Shown here: one piece after another, positions 23,430 through 31,743 of the stretch | Layout of the letters: the number at the start of each line of letters is the position of its first letter | How positions within the stretch are numbered: the stretch's first letter is position 1 | Assembly: GCA_050741255.1 (NCBI GenBank) | Contig: JBOIEQ010000016.1 | Span: forward strand, 1-45,271 | Direction: 5' to 3' | Origin: CAZXNF01 sp050741255 | Lineage (GTDB): Bacteria; Pseudomonadota; Gammaproteobacteria; Burkholderiales; SG8-41 | Length of the DNA: 45,271 nt | Program-made: the position numbers and the translations under genes | Notes under the pieces: model-generated | What the model saw: only the letters and a program-made list of their open reading frames with translations | What the model was told of the DNA's origin: nothing | Databases searched by the model: none

Positions 23430-24799
23430 GCACGGCGCCGCGCGCCGTCGATGCGCGCACCCGCGCGCTGCTCGAAGGGCCGCTCGTACCGACGCTCCTC
23501 CAACTCGCGGCCCCCAACCTCGGCCTCGCCCTCATGCAGGCGCTGGTGAGCGGCGCCGATGCGTGGTTCGTCGGGCGGCTGGGCACGGACGCCCTCGGCG
23601 GACTCGCACTGGTATTCCCGCTCATCATGCTCATGCAGATGATGTCCGCGGGCGCGATGGGCGGCGGCGTGTCTTCGGCCATCGCCCGCGCGCTCGGCGC
23701 GGGCGACGTGGCGCGCGCGGAGCGGCTGGCCCTGCACGCTGTCCTCATCGCGGTCGGCTTCGGCCTGCTGTTCTCCGCCGCGCTGCTGGTGGTCGGCCCG
23801 GACCTTTATGCGCTGCTCGGCGGCGGCGATGCCGCGCTCGCGCAGGCGGTGACCTATTCGACGGTCCTCTTCGGCGGTGCGATCGCGGTGTGGTTGTGCA
23901 ACATTCTCGCCAGCGTCGTGCGCGGCACCGGCAACATGCGCGTGCCGGCCGCGGTGCTGAGCGCCACCGCCGCGCTGCAAATTCCGCTCTGCGGTGCGCT
24001 GGTCCTGGGCTGGGGGCCTTTCCCCGCTTTCGGCATCGCGGGCGCCGCCGTCGCCTATGTCTGCTCGTTCAGCGCGGGCGCCTTGTGCTTCGCCGCCTAC
24101 CTGCTCACCGGCCGCGGCCGCCTGCGGCTGCGCCCGTCCGCGGCCCGGTTCTCCGCGCCGCTGTTCGGGGACATCCTCGGCGTGGGACTGCTGTCGTCGT
24201 TCAATGCGGTGCAGACCGTGGCCACCGCCGTGATCGTCACCGGCTTCGTCGGCACCTTCGGGACGGCGGCGCTGGCGGGCTTCGGTCTCGGCGTCCGGCT
24301 CGAACTGCTACAGGTGCCGATGGTGTTCGCGCTCGGTTCCGCCCTCGTCGCGATGATCGGCACCTGCGTCGGCGCGGGCGACCTGCAGCGGGCGCGCCGC
24401 GTGGCGTGGGCGGGCGCGGGACTCGCCGCCTGCATCACCGGCAGCATCGGTCTGACGGTCGCCTTGTTTCCGCGGCTGTGGGCCGGCCTGTTCAGCGCCG
24501 ACCCTGACGTGCTCGAAGCCGGCACCACCTACCTGCGGATCGTCGGGCCCTGCTACGCGTTCCTCGGCATCGGCGTCGCGCTGTACTTCGCTTCGCAGGG
24601 CGCCGGCCGGGTGCTGTGGGTGGTGCTGGCGGGCAGCGCGCGCTTCGTCATCGCCGTCACCGGCGGCTTTGTGCTGCTGCACACCGCGCATGCGAGCCCG
24701 GCGGCGCTGTTCGCCGTGATCGGCGCGGCGATGTGCGTGTTCGGCATCGGCGCCGCGGCGGCGGTGAAATGGCGCGTGTGGCCGGTCAGGCAGCCCTGA
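23426..24799 (+). CDS. MATE-family multidrug/metabolite exporter
   Basis: Starting at the TTG at 23426 the product has about 457 residues, the normal MATE length. It has twelve predicted membrane helices in two halves: the first begins LVPTLLQLAAPNLGLALMQAL and the second near LLSSFNAVQTVATAVIV. GADAWFVGRLGTDALGGLAL and RGTGNMRVPAAVL are typical of NorM/DinF-like Na+ or H+-coupled antiporters. No ATG lies in frame near the N-terminus, and a GTG at 23396 is the alternative. The frame stays open to 22076, but that region is antisense to a Bug gene. The start is uncertain; the family is not. Confidence 0.88.
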   Translation: MSTAPRAVDARTRALLEGPLVPTLLQLAAPNLGLALMQALVSGADAWFVGRLGTDALGGLALVFPLIMLMQMMSAGAMGGGVSSAIARALGAGDVARAERLALHAVLIAVGFGLLFSAALLVVGPDLYALLGGGDAALAQAVTYSTVLFGGAIAVWLCNILASVVRGTGNMRVPAAVLSATAALQIPLCGALVLGWGPFPAFGIAGAAVAYVCSFSAGALCFAAYLLTGRGRLRLRPSAARFSAPLFGDILGVGLLSSFNAVQTVATAVIVTGFVGTFGTAALAGFGLGVRLELLQVPMVFALGSALVAMIGTCVGAGDLQRARRVAWAGAGLAACITGSIGLTVALFPRLWAGLFSADPDVLEAGTTYLRIVGPCYAFLGIGVALYFASQGAGRVLWVVLAGSARFVIAVTGGFVLLHTAHASPAALFAVIGAAMCVFGIGAAAAVKWRVWPVRQP

Positions 24800-24840
24800 T
24801 GCTCGGCTGCGCGTGATGCGCCGTCACGCCACGCGCAGAT

Positions 24841-25353
24841 TCAGGGCGCAGCCGTAAGATTGAAGTAGCCGCCGACGGCGCCCTGCACCTCCGCCGGCGT
24901 CACGAACAGCCGGCTGGGCGCGGAAAACGGCACCGCGCAGCCCAGTTGCCCGCCGGCGCTCTGCGGTCCGCCCTGCAGGACGAACCAGACCACCGGCCGC
25001 GTTTCATTGCCACGCCGCGCGCCGCGCTCGTCGTACTGAAGGGACGTCACCAGATACACCGATGGCGGCCCGATCACCCGCGGGGCGGCCGTGGGACCGC
25101 CCGGACGGAAGCGGCAGTACGGATACTCGGGCCGGATGCCGGATTCCGGCACCACCGCCGCGTCCTGCAGCACCACTTCCGCTGCGCCGGCCGGCACCGC
25201 GAGCGCGTTGACGCTGACCAAGGTCGAACCGGCGAGGACGGACTCGGGTCCGCGCGACGGACGGTCGCGCTCGTGGGGCTGGCAACCGGCCAGCACGCCG
25301 GCGACCAACAGTGTCAGCGGCAACGCGGCGGTAATGCGATTGGAACCTGGCAT
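24841..25353 (-). CDS. Hypothetical lipoprotein
   Basis: From the ATG at 25353 the product has 170 residues with a lipobox VLAGC (Cys24). The rest is beta-rich with Pro/Gly turns (ESGIRPEYPYCRFRPGGPTAAPRVIGPP) and two further Cys (YPYCRF and LGCAVP) that could form a disulfide. I do not recognise the family. A longer frame up to 25407 adds a Ser/Arg-rich piece without features. It is divergent from the spermidine-synthase-like gene, with 110 bp between the two starts, and convergent with MATE. Confidence 0.65.
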   Translation of the reverse strand: MPGSNRITAALPLTLLVAGVLAGCQPHERDRPSRGPESVLAGSTLVSVNALAVPAGAAEVVLQDAAVVPESGIRPEYPYCRFRPGGPTAAPRVIGPPSVYLVTSLQYDERGARRGNETRPVVWFVLQGGPQSAGGQLGCAVPFSAPSRLFVTPAEVQGAVGGYFNLTAAP

Positions 25354-25407
25354 GGCAGACCCTGAACGAGAATGTTGAAGCGCCGCGGATGATACACGGC
25401 GCCGCAT

Positions 25408-25436
25408 TTGTCAGCGCCGGGGACCACCGCCATAAT
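25408..25436 (+). promoter_or_regulatory. Predicted sigma-70 promoter of the spermidine-synthase-like gene
   Basis: TTGTCA (25408-25413) and CATAAT (25431-25436) are separated by 17 bases, the ideal spacing. Transcription would begin near 25443, about 20 bases before the ATG at 25464. No competing start fits the open frame better. Confidence 0.5.
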
Positions 25437-25463
25437 TCGGGCGCCTCCACATCCGCACTGCCC

Positions 25464-26405
25464 ATGCGCCGATTCCTTCCCTTCTGCCTCGCCCTGCTCG
25501 CCTGCGCCGGCTGTGCCACGGGCTCCGCGCCCGTGCCCGCCGAATCGGCGCGCACCCCCGTCAGCAACGGCGAGACCCTGCTCTACGAGAAGGCCTCGCC
25601 TTACAACAACGTCGTCGTCACCCAGAACGCGGAGGGCATGCGCATCCTGCGCTTCGAACACGGCGGCGCGCGCCAGAGCCTGGTCAAGCCAGGCGACCCC
25701 GACTACCTCGGGCTGCCGTATGCGAAGACCGCGTTCACCGGCCTCGCGCTGACCGGCGAGCCGAAGCGCATCCTGGTGATCGGGCTCGGCGGCGGTACCC
25801 TGCCCTCCTTCCTGCACAAGCATTACCCCGCCGCGGTCATCGATGCGGTGGACATCGATCCGGTGGTGGTGGACGTGGCGCGGCGCTACTTCGGCTTCCG
25901 CGACGATGCGCTCATGAAGGGCCACGTCGGCGACGGCCGCCGCTTCGTCGAGGACGTGAAGCAGCCCTACGACATGATCTTCCTCGATGCCTACGGCAGC
26001 GACAGCGTGCCGGAACACCTGGCCACCGAGGAGTTCCTGCGCGCCGTGCGGCGCGCGGTCAGGCCCGACGGCATCGTGGTCGGCAACATCTGGGGCCGCG
26101 GCCACAACCGCCTCTACGACACCATGGTCCGCACGTACCAGGAAGTGTTCGACGATCTCTACATCCTCGACGTGCGCAACGCCGGCAACCAGATCCTGCT
26201 CGCGCTGCCACGATCGCAGCCGCTCACCCAGGAACAACTCGCGCAACTCGCGCGCCGCGTGTCCACCGCCAAGCGCTTCGATTTCGATCTCGGCGAGCAG
26301 GTCAATTACGGTTTCGAGCACATGCAGGTGAAAAACCCGAAGGACCGCGTGCTGCGCGACCGCGACCTCGCGCGCAACAAGCCGGCGCCGGTCACCGCGC
26401 CTTAG
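25464..26405 (+). CDS. Spermidine-synthase-like protein with exported/lipoprotein N-terminus
   Basis: From the ATG at 25464 there are 313 residues. The N-terminus MRRFLPFCLALLACAGCATG looks like a lipoprotein or Sec signal; Cys17 is a possible lipidation site, though the lipobox is imperfect. A spermidine-synthase-type Rossmann domain follows: ILVIGLGGGTLPSFL, IDAVDIDPVVVDVARRYF, then IFLDAYGSDSVPEHL. The aminopropyltransferase active-site pattern is only partly kept. Many such proteins are methyltransferase-like enzymes without polyamine activity. An SAM-fold enzyme outside the cytosol would have no obvious cofactor, so either the signal is not cleaved or the domain has another role. Its 3' end overlaps the convergent MFS gene by 14 bp. 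Confidence 0.8.
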   Translation: MRRFLPFCLALLACAGCATGSAPVPAESARTPVSNGETLLYEKASPYNNVVVTQNAEGMRILRFEHGGARQSLVKPGDPDYLGLPYAKTAFTGLALTGEPKRILVIGLGGGTLPSFLHKHYPAAVIDAVDIDPVVVDVARRYFGFRDDALMKGHVGDGRRFVEDVKQPYDMIFLDAYGSDSVPEHLATEEFLRAVRRAVRPDGIVVGNIWGRGHNRLYDTMVRTYQEVFDDLYILDVRNAGNQILLALPRSQPLTQEQLAQLARRVSTAKRFDFDLGEQVNYGFEHMQVKNPKDRVLRDRDLARNKPAPVTAP

Positions 26406-27534
26406 TCTTCCCGCCCCGGAACAGCAGCCCGCCGCATCCCATCATCGCGGCGTTGATCCAGAACACCGGCGGCAGTCCGAACGCCACGGCCACCGCACCG
26501 AACACCGCCGGACCGCCCATGCGGACGAGGTTGGTCGTCGTCAGCCGCAGCCCCAGCGCCTGGCCGGAACGGCCCTCCGCGGACTGGCTGAACATCATCA
26601 TCACCGAGAGCGGCGTGCCGATGCCCATGCCGAGGCCGAACACGAACGCGATCGCCGCCAGCACCCCGGCGTTGCCGAAGAACGGCACGAGCGCGAAACC
26701 CAGCGCGCCGATGTAAAACGACACCGCCAGCAGCTGCTCCGCCGCGTAACGCGCGACCAGCCGGGCGAGCGCGAGCCGCACGACCAGCGTGGCGGCGGCG
26801 AAGCTCGCCAGCACCGCGCCGATCGCGGTGGCCGACAGCCCGTGGGCATGGCCGTGGATCTGCAGGTAGAACTGGAACAGGTCGGTGCCGAGCTGCACGA
26901 GGCCGCTGGCGAGCAGCATGCGCACCACGCTGCGGTCGGCGAGCGCGCGCAACGGATTGCCACCGCCCCCGGTGGCCGCCGTGCGCTTGGGTCCCGGCAG
27001 ACGACGTCCCCACACGAGCAGCAGCAGAATGGCCACGAAGGTCAGCGCGGCGACGGTCACGCAGGCCACCGGATGCCCGAAATGGTCGATCGAGAATCCC
27101 GCGATCAGCGGCCCGACGAAGTTCGTCATCGAACCGACGAGGCTGAAATTGCTGAAGTTGCGCGCGCGATGCTCGGGCCGGCTGATCACGCCCATCAGGT
27201 TTTGCAGCGTGACGTGGGTGAAGGCGAGGCCGAGACCGGACAGCGCGGCCGCGACGTAAAACGCGGGCACCTCGCGCAGAAACCACGGAATGAGCAGGGC
27301 CGCCGTGCCGCAGACCGAACCGGCGAGCAGCGGTCCGCGCGGACCGCGCTGGTCCGCCCAGGACCCGACCGTCATCGAGAGCAGGAGCGGAAACAGATAG
27401 AACATGCCGGCGAGCACGCCGACCGCGGAGGCCGGGGCGCCAAGATCCAGCGCGTACAGGGAGAGCACGACGCGTGCGGACACCAGCCCGATGAAATTGA
27501 AGAACGCGAGCGCGATCGTCAGCCGCACCAGCAT
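26392..27534 (-). CDS. MFS transporter
   Basis: The ATG at 27534, with GGAGG five bases upstream, gives 380 residues. A GTG at 27564 lies next to the inserted repeat and is less likely. Twelve membrane helices are visible. The loop between helices 2 and 3 has the MFS motif A-like GSWADQRGPRG. After helix 4 comes THVTLQNLMGVISRPEHRARNFSNFS, a segment shared in form with the second MFS gene at 41289. Substrate unknown; drug or metabolite export is typical. Its promoter region has been replaced by the MITE-like element whose left end lies 34 bp upstream of the ATG. Confidence 0.88.
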   Translation of the reverse strand: MLVRLTIALAFFNFIGLVSARVVLSLYALDLGAPASAVGVLAGMFYLFPLLLSMTVGSWADQRGPRGPLLAGSVCGTAALLIPWFLREVPAFYVAAALSGLGLAFTHVTLQNLMGVISRPEHRARNFSNFSLVGSMTNFVGPLIAGFSIDHFGHPVACVTVAALTFVAILLLLVWGRRLPGPKRTAATGGGGNPLRALADRSVVRMLLASGLVQLGTDLFQFYLQIHGHAHGLSATAIGAVLASFAAATLVVRLALARLVARYAAEQLLAVSFYIGALGFALVPFFGNAGVLAAIAFVFGLGMGIGTPLSVMMMFSQSAEGRSGQALGLRLTTTNLVRMGGPAVFGAVAVAFGLPPVFWINAAMMGCGGLLFRGGKTKAR

Positions 27535-27567
27535 GCGCGCCTCCGCGGCGGGCAGGCTGCTCACACA

Positions 27568-27838
27568 GAGCCTGCTATGGACCTAAACATACGCGACGAA
27601 CGCGGGAGTCGGGGTTCAGTGCTAGGAGCCGATCGCGCCGCAGTGCCTGCCACTGCAAGCGTGAGGCGACAACGCAATGGACCGATGGTACCCGTGCTCC
27701 CGCGTTCCCTTCGGGTTGAGCCAGAAGGGCCCGTCTGCGTCGTTGCTCCCGAGAATGAGGGCCACTGCGGCCTCCTCGCGCCTAGCATCCGAGCCCTTTT
27801 GGCTCAACGCCGCGCACGTTTAGGTCCATAGCAGGCTC
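27568..27838. mobile_element. 271-bp MITE-like element with 21-bp perfect inverted ends
   Basis: The ends 27568-27588 (beginning GAGCCTGCTATGG) and 27818-27838 are exact inverted repeats over 21 bases. Similarity continues inward: both sides share TGCTAGG and CCGCAGTG blocks at matching distances, and 27715-27730 mirrors 27793-27808. There is no transposase frame. A target-site duplication is not convincing (only CA on both sides). It lies between the MFS gene and the quinone oxidoreductase gene and reaches into the latter. It is probably a non-autonomous relic of an insertion sequence; the parent family cannot be named from this. Confidence 0.7.
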
Positions 27839-28816
27839 CAGGACCAGCACCGGCTTGCCGACGGTGCGGCGTTCCTCCAGATCGGCATGCGCGGCTTCGA
27901 CATCGTCCAGCGTGTAGCGTCCGGCGATCGCGATGCGCAACGAGCCGTCGAGCAGCGCCTGGAAAACATCGGCGGCCCGGCGGCGGATCGTCGGCGCGTC
28001 CTGCAGGTGATCGGCCAATCGGGGCCGGGTGAGGAAGAGCGAGCCCGCCTCGCCGAGTTCGATCGGGTCGAGATCCTGCAGGGAACCGGAGACGGAACCG
28101 TAATTGACGACCAGTCCGCGCGTGCGCGTCGCGCGGAAGCTCTCGCGCAGGGTGGCCTTGCCGACGGCGTCGAACACCACATCCACGCCGCGGCCGCCGG
28201 TCGCCTCGCGGATGGCCTCTGCGAAACCTGCATACAGCATCACGTGATCGGCGCCCTGCGCGCGCGCCGCTTCCGCCTTGCCAGGTGTGCTGGTCGTCGC
28301 GAACACGGTGGCGCCCGCACGCTTGGCCATCTGGATCAGGAGTTGGCCAATGCCGCCGGAGGCCGCGTGCACGAGGCAGGTGCGGCCGGGCGCGAGCTGC
28401 CCGAGATCGGCCGCGAGGTAATGCGCCGTGACCCCGTGGAACAGCGACGCGGCCGCCATCTCGAGCGGCAACGCCGCCGGCACCTTTACCGCGCGCCAGG
28501 CCGGCACGATGGCGTACTCGGCGTAGCTGCCCCACACGATGCACCAGGCCACGCGGTCGCCGGACACAAAGTCACTGACGCCCTCGCCCACGGCGTCCAC
28601 CGTGCCCGCGCCTTCCATGCCGAGCGTGCACGGCAGCGGCACGGGATAGGTGCGCGACTTCGCGTACTTGCCCTGCCGCGTGTGGACGTCCATGAAGTTG
28701 ATGCCGGCGTGACTGACGCGCACGCGCAGCTCCCCGGGGCCGGGCGCCGGGACCGGCATCTCCCGACGGAGGAGAACCTCGGGGCCGCCGTAACGCTCGA
28801 TCCGGATGGCTTTCAT
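27782..28816 (-). CDS. Quinone oxidoreductase / zinc-free MDR alcohol dehydrogenase, altered C-terminus
   Basis: From the ATG at 28816 the product has 344 residues of the Qor type: MKAIRIERYGGPEVL start, GINFMDVHTRQG, GMEGAGTV, VHAASGGIGQLLIQMAKRAGATVFAT (NADPH-binding) and ADVFQALLDGSL. It reduces quinones or enones with NADPH. The normal family end is near GKPVLVLEP. Here about 16 extra residues (AMDLNVRGVEPKGLGC) follow, encoded by the inserted MITE-like element, which also supplies the stop. Its start lies 13 bp after the sirtuin stop on the same strand. Confidence 0.9.
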   Translation of the reverse strand: MKAIRIERYGGPEVLLRREMPVPAPGPGELRVRVSHAGINFMDVHTRQGKYAKSRTYPVPLPCTLGMEGAGTVDAVGEGVSDFVSGDRVAWCIVWGSYAEYAIVPAWRAVKVPAALPLEMAAASLFHGVTAHYLAADLGQLAPGRTCLVHAASGGIGQLLIQMAKRAGATVFATTSTPGKAEAARAQGADHVMLYAGFAEAIREATGGRGVDVVFDAVGKATLRESFRATRTRGLVVNYGSVSGSLQDLDPIELGEAGSLFLTRPRLADHLQDAPTIRRRAADVFQALLDGSLRIAIAGRYTLDDVEAAHADLEERRTVGKPVLVLEPAMDLNVRGVEPKGLGC

Positions 28817-28829
28817 GGTGGCCACGGGT

Positions 28830-29600
28830 TTACGCGCCGCACAGGTAGGGCAGCGCTTCACCGATGTGCGTGCGGAGTACCGCATCGGCGAGATCGTCGA
28901 ATTGCGTCGATTGCGCGTTGAGTATGACGACACGCGCGCCGGTTTCCTTCGCCAGCGGCACCGCGCCCGCCACCGGATACACCTGCAGCGTGCTGCCGAT
29001 CGCGAGCAGCACGTCGCACTCGCCCGCCACCCGCATCGCTTGCTCGATGACTTCCGGCACCAGCGGCTGGCCGAAGGAGATCGTGTCGCTCTTCAGGATG
29101 CCCGCGCATTCCGTGCATGGCGGGTCTTCCTCGCCCGCACGCACGCGATCCAGCACCGCCTGCATCGGCCCGCGCCAGCCGCAGGTCAGGCACATCGCGA
29201 AATGCAGCGTGCCGTGCACCTCGATGACCTTCTCCGGCGGCAGGCCCGCGCGCTGGTGCAGGCCGTCGATGTTCTGCGTGACGAGCGCGTGGAGCCTGCC
29301 GCGCCGGTCGAGATCCACCAGCGCCGCGTGGCCCGCGTTCGGCCGCGCGGTCCACGCCGGATGCGCGAGCCGGCTCTGCCACGACAGGCGCCGCACCTCG
29401 GGGTCGGTCGTGTAGTAGCGGATGTCCGACATCTTTTCCGCTTTGGGATTCAAGGTCCATACCCCCTGCGGACCGCGGAAATCCGGGATGCCGGAGTCCG
29501 TGGAGATGCCCGCACCCGTCAGCACGACGACACGCTGCGCCTCGCTGATCCAGCGACGCACAGTATCGATTGATGGGGTGGTGCCGGCAGCGTCGCGCAT
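28830..29600 (-). CDS. Sir2-family NAD-dependent protein deacylase
   Basis: A 256-residue sirtuin with all signature elements: GAGIS (29-33) and GIPDFRG for NAD, QNID (109-112), the catalytic His129 in VHG, and zinc ligands Cys137, Cys140, Cys162 and Cys165 (the two Cys-x-x-Cys pairs). The C-terminal half has LAIGSTLQVYPVAG and LNAQSTQFD. There is no signal peptide, so it acts in the cytosol, removing acetyl or longer acyl groups from lysines while consuming NAD. It precedes the quinone oxidoreductase gene by 13 bp, presumably one operon, and is divergent from a Bug gene. Confidence 0.93.
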   Translation of the reverse strand: MRDAAGTTPSIDTVRRWISEAQRVVVLTGAGISTDSGIPDFRGPQGVWTLNPKAEKMSDIRYYTTDPEVRRLSWQSRLAHPAWTARPNAGHAALVDLDRRGRLHALVTQNIDGLHQRAGLPPEKVIEVHGTLHFAMCLTCGWRGPMQAVLDRVRAGEEDPPCTECAGILKSDTISFGQPLVPEVIEQAMRVAGECDVLLAIGSTLQVYPVAGAVPLAKETGARVVILNAQSTQFDDLADAVLRTHIGEALPYLCGA

Positions 29601-29632
29601 GAGATTTCCAGCCGCATTTTACTTGCGTTGCA

Positions 29633-29661
29633 TTGACACTGCGACAGCCGTCCCGTTTAAT
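29633..29661 (+). promoter_or_regulatory. Strong predicted sigma-70 promoter of the Bug gene at 29702
   Basis: A consensus TTGACA (29633-29638) is followed after exactly 17 bases by TTTAAT (29656-29661). Transcription would start near 29668, leaving a leader of about 34 bases that contains the GGAGGAGG ribosome-binding site. This is the best promoter match I found in the window. Confidence 0.7.
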
Positions 29662-29701
29662 GGTCCGCGCAACACTGCGCACTTCCGGAGGAGGAAACCG
29701 C

Positions 29702-30661
29702 ATGCGCTGCGCCCTGCCCATCGGTGGTGCCTTGCTGCTCCTTGCCAGTGCGGCCACTGCCCAGAATTTTCCCGAGAAACCCGTCACCCTGGTCGTCGCC
29801 TTCCCGGCCGGCGGCTCGGCCGACCTCGTCGCGCGCGCCGTCGCACAGCAGATGAGCGAGAGCTGGAAGCAGCCAGTCGTGATCTCGAACCGCGCGGGCG
29901 CCAGCGGCAATATCGGCGCCGAAGCGGTGGCCAACGCGGCGCCGGACGGCTACACGCTGCTCATGGGCACGACGGCGCTGGCGAGCAGCCCGGCGCTCTA
30001 CACGAAGCTCGGCTACGACCTCACGCGCGACCTCGCCCCGGTCGGGCTGGTCGTCGTGATGATGAACGTGCTGGTGGTGCATCCTTCGCTGCCGGTGCGC
30101 TCGGTGAAGGAACTGCTCGCGCTGGCGAAGGCAAAGCCGGGCGCACTCAACTCGGCGTCAGCCGGCGTCGGCAGTTCCAATCACCTCGCGCTCGTGCTGT
30201 TCAACATGCTGTCGGGCGCCGCGATCGGCCACGTGCCCTACAAGGGTGCGGCGCCGGCCGTCGCCGACGTCATGGGCGGGCATGTGGACATGACCTTCGC
30301 CCCCATCGCCGCGGTCACGGCGCAGATCAAGGGCGGCCGGTTGCGGGCGCTAGGCGTCACGGGTGCCACACGCTCGGGCACACTGCCCGAAGTCCCGACG
30401 ATCGCCGAGGCCGGCGTGGCCGGTTACGAAGCCGCGGGCTGGAACGCGATGCTGGCGCCGGCGAAAACGCCGCGCGAACTCATCGTCAGGGTGAATGCCG
30501 CTCTGAACGACAGCCTGCGCGCGAGCCGGGTCAGCGAAGTGCTGGTGAGTTCCGGCGCCGAGGCCGCGGCCGGCACGCCGGACGACCTCGCGCGCTTCCT
30601 GCAGAGCGAGATGGCGAAGTGGGCGAAGGTGGTGAAGGCGGCGGGGATCCGGGCGGAGTAA
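29702..30661 (+). CDS. Bug-family solute-binding protein
   Basis: The ATG at 29702 follows GGAGGAGG and gives 319 residues. The signal peptide is cut after ATA (about residue 21). Then come FPAGGSADLVARAV, VVISNRAGASGNIG, APDGYTLLMG, SVKELLALAKAKPG, IGHVPYKGAAP, LPEVPTIAEAGVAGYE and a terminal KWAKVVKAAG. The frame is open 69 bases further upstream, but that stretch overlaps the promoter. With a consensus promoter and ribosome-binding site this may be one of the more highly expressed binding proteins here. The sirtuin gene is divergent upstream. Confidence 0.93.
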   Translation: MRCALPIGGALLLLASAATAQNFPEKPVTLVVAFPAGGSADLVARAVAQQMSESWKQPVVISNRAGASGNIGAEAVANAAPDGYTLLMGTTALASSPALYTKLGYDLTRDLAPVGLVVVMMNVLVVHPSLPVRSVKELLALAKAKPGALNSASAGVGSSNHLALVLFNMLSGAAIGHVPYKGAAPAVADVMGGHVDMTFAPIAAVTAQIKGGRLRALGVTGATRSGTLPEVPTIAEAGVAGYEAAGWNAMLAPAKTPRELIVRVNAALNDSLRASRVSEVLVSSGAEAAAGTPDDLARFLQSEMAKWAKVVKAAGIRAE

Positions 30662-30801
30662 CCGTGCCGCGGCAAGGCGGGCGCTGTCGTTGGGCCCGCG
30701 CCACAGCGATCGAGCGGGATTAAGCGATCGGCGCTGCCGTGCTGGACGGGGAACGCCCCACGGGAGAAGATTCCCGCTCAACCTCACCGGGGAGCGGCGA
30801 A

Positions 30802-31743
30802 ATGGGGGCTTCGAGAATCGCAGAATCGAAACTGTGCGCGGCGACCGGGGCACTGCTGTTCGCCTGGTGTCTGCTGATGACGGCTACCGCCGGGGCTCAA
30901 GTGCCCGAACAGGCGCAGGCGGAGCTGAAGGCCGCCGCCCAAGCTGCGCAAAAAGCGGCTGTCCACGGGCCGGCCAACGTGCCGCTGGGCCAGCAGGGGA
31001 ACCTCGCGCTGCCGGCGGGATACCAGTTCGTGCCGCCGGAACCGGCCGCGCGCTTCATGAAGGCGCTGGGCAACTCGACGGGCGCCAACCTCCTCGGAAT
31101 GATCGCGCCACAGGGCGATGCCGGCTGGCTCGCCGTCATGAACTTTGTTCCGGCGGGGTACGTGAAAGACGACGAGGCGAAGGACTGGAACGCCGCCGAA
31201 CTGCTGGAAAGCCTGCGCAAGGGCACCGAGCAGCAGAACGAGGAGCGGCGCAGCCGCGGATTCCAGGAGATCCAGGTCGGCGGCTGGGTCGAACCTCCCA
31301 AGTACGACACGACGACCCACAAGCTCGTGTGGGCCGCCTCCACCCTCCACAAGAACGCCCCGCCCGGCGAGGCGCAAGGGGTGAACTACAACACCTACGT
31401 GCTCGGCCGCGAGGGCTACATCAGCCTGAACCTGATCACCGAACTAAATGACATCGCCAAGGACAAGGTCGACGCGCAGAAGCTGCTCGCCGCGCTGAAT
31501 TTCAACGACGGCAAGAAGTACGCGGACTTCAATGCAAGCACCGACAAGGTGGCCGAATACGGCATCGCCGCGCTGGTGGGCGGGATCGCGGCGAAGAAGC
31601 TCGGCCTGTTCGCCGTCATCGCCGCCTTCCTGCTCAAGTTCTGGAAGGTGGGGCTGCTGGCCCTGGCGGGCATCGGGCTCGCGTTCCGCAAGAAGAACAA
31701 ACCGACTGACCCCCCGCCTTCCTCGGGCGCGCCGCCGGCGTGA
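30802..31743 (+). CDS. DUF2167 membrane-anchored protein
   Basis: The 313-residue protein has a signal peptide (core LLFAWCLLMTATAGAQ, about residues 20-33). A periplasmic DUF2167 domain follows: GNLALPAGYQFVPP, GNSTGANLLGMIAP, GYVKDDEAKDWNA and a VGGWVEPPKYD element. Near the C-terminus is a hydrophobic region (about 270-297, LGLFAVIAAFLLKFWKVGLLALAG) and a Lys/Pro-rich tail that should face the cytosol. GGGGAG precedes the ATG. Its stop overlaps the start of the site-2 protease (GTGA), so the two are made together. The function of the family is not known; it may be a partner or substrate of the protease. Confidence 0.88.
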   Translation: MGASRIAESKLCAATGALLFAWCLLMTATAGAQVPEQAQAELKAAAQAAQKAAVHGPANVPLGQQGNLALPAGYQFVPPEPAARFMKALGNSTGANLLGMIAPQGDAGWLAVMNFVPAGYVKDDEAKDWNAAELLESLRKGTEQQNEERRSRGFQEIQVGGWVEPPKYDTTTHKLVWAASTLHKNAPPGEAQGVNYNTYVLGREGYISLNLITELNDIAKDKVDAQKLLAALNFNDGKKYADFNASTDKVAEYGIAALVGGIAAKKLGLFAVIAAFLLKFWKVGLLALAGIGLAFRKKNKPTDPPPSSGAPPA

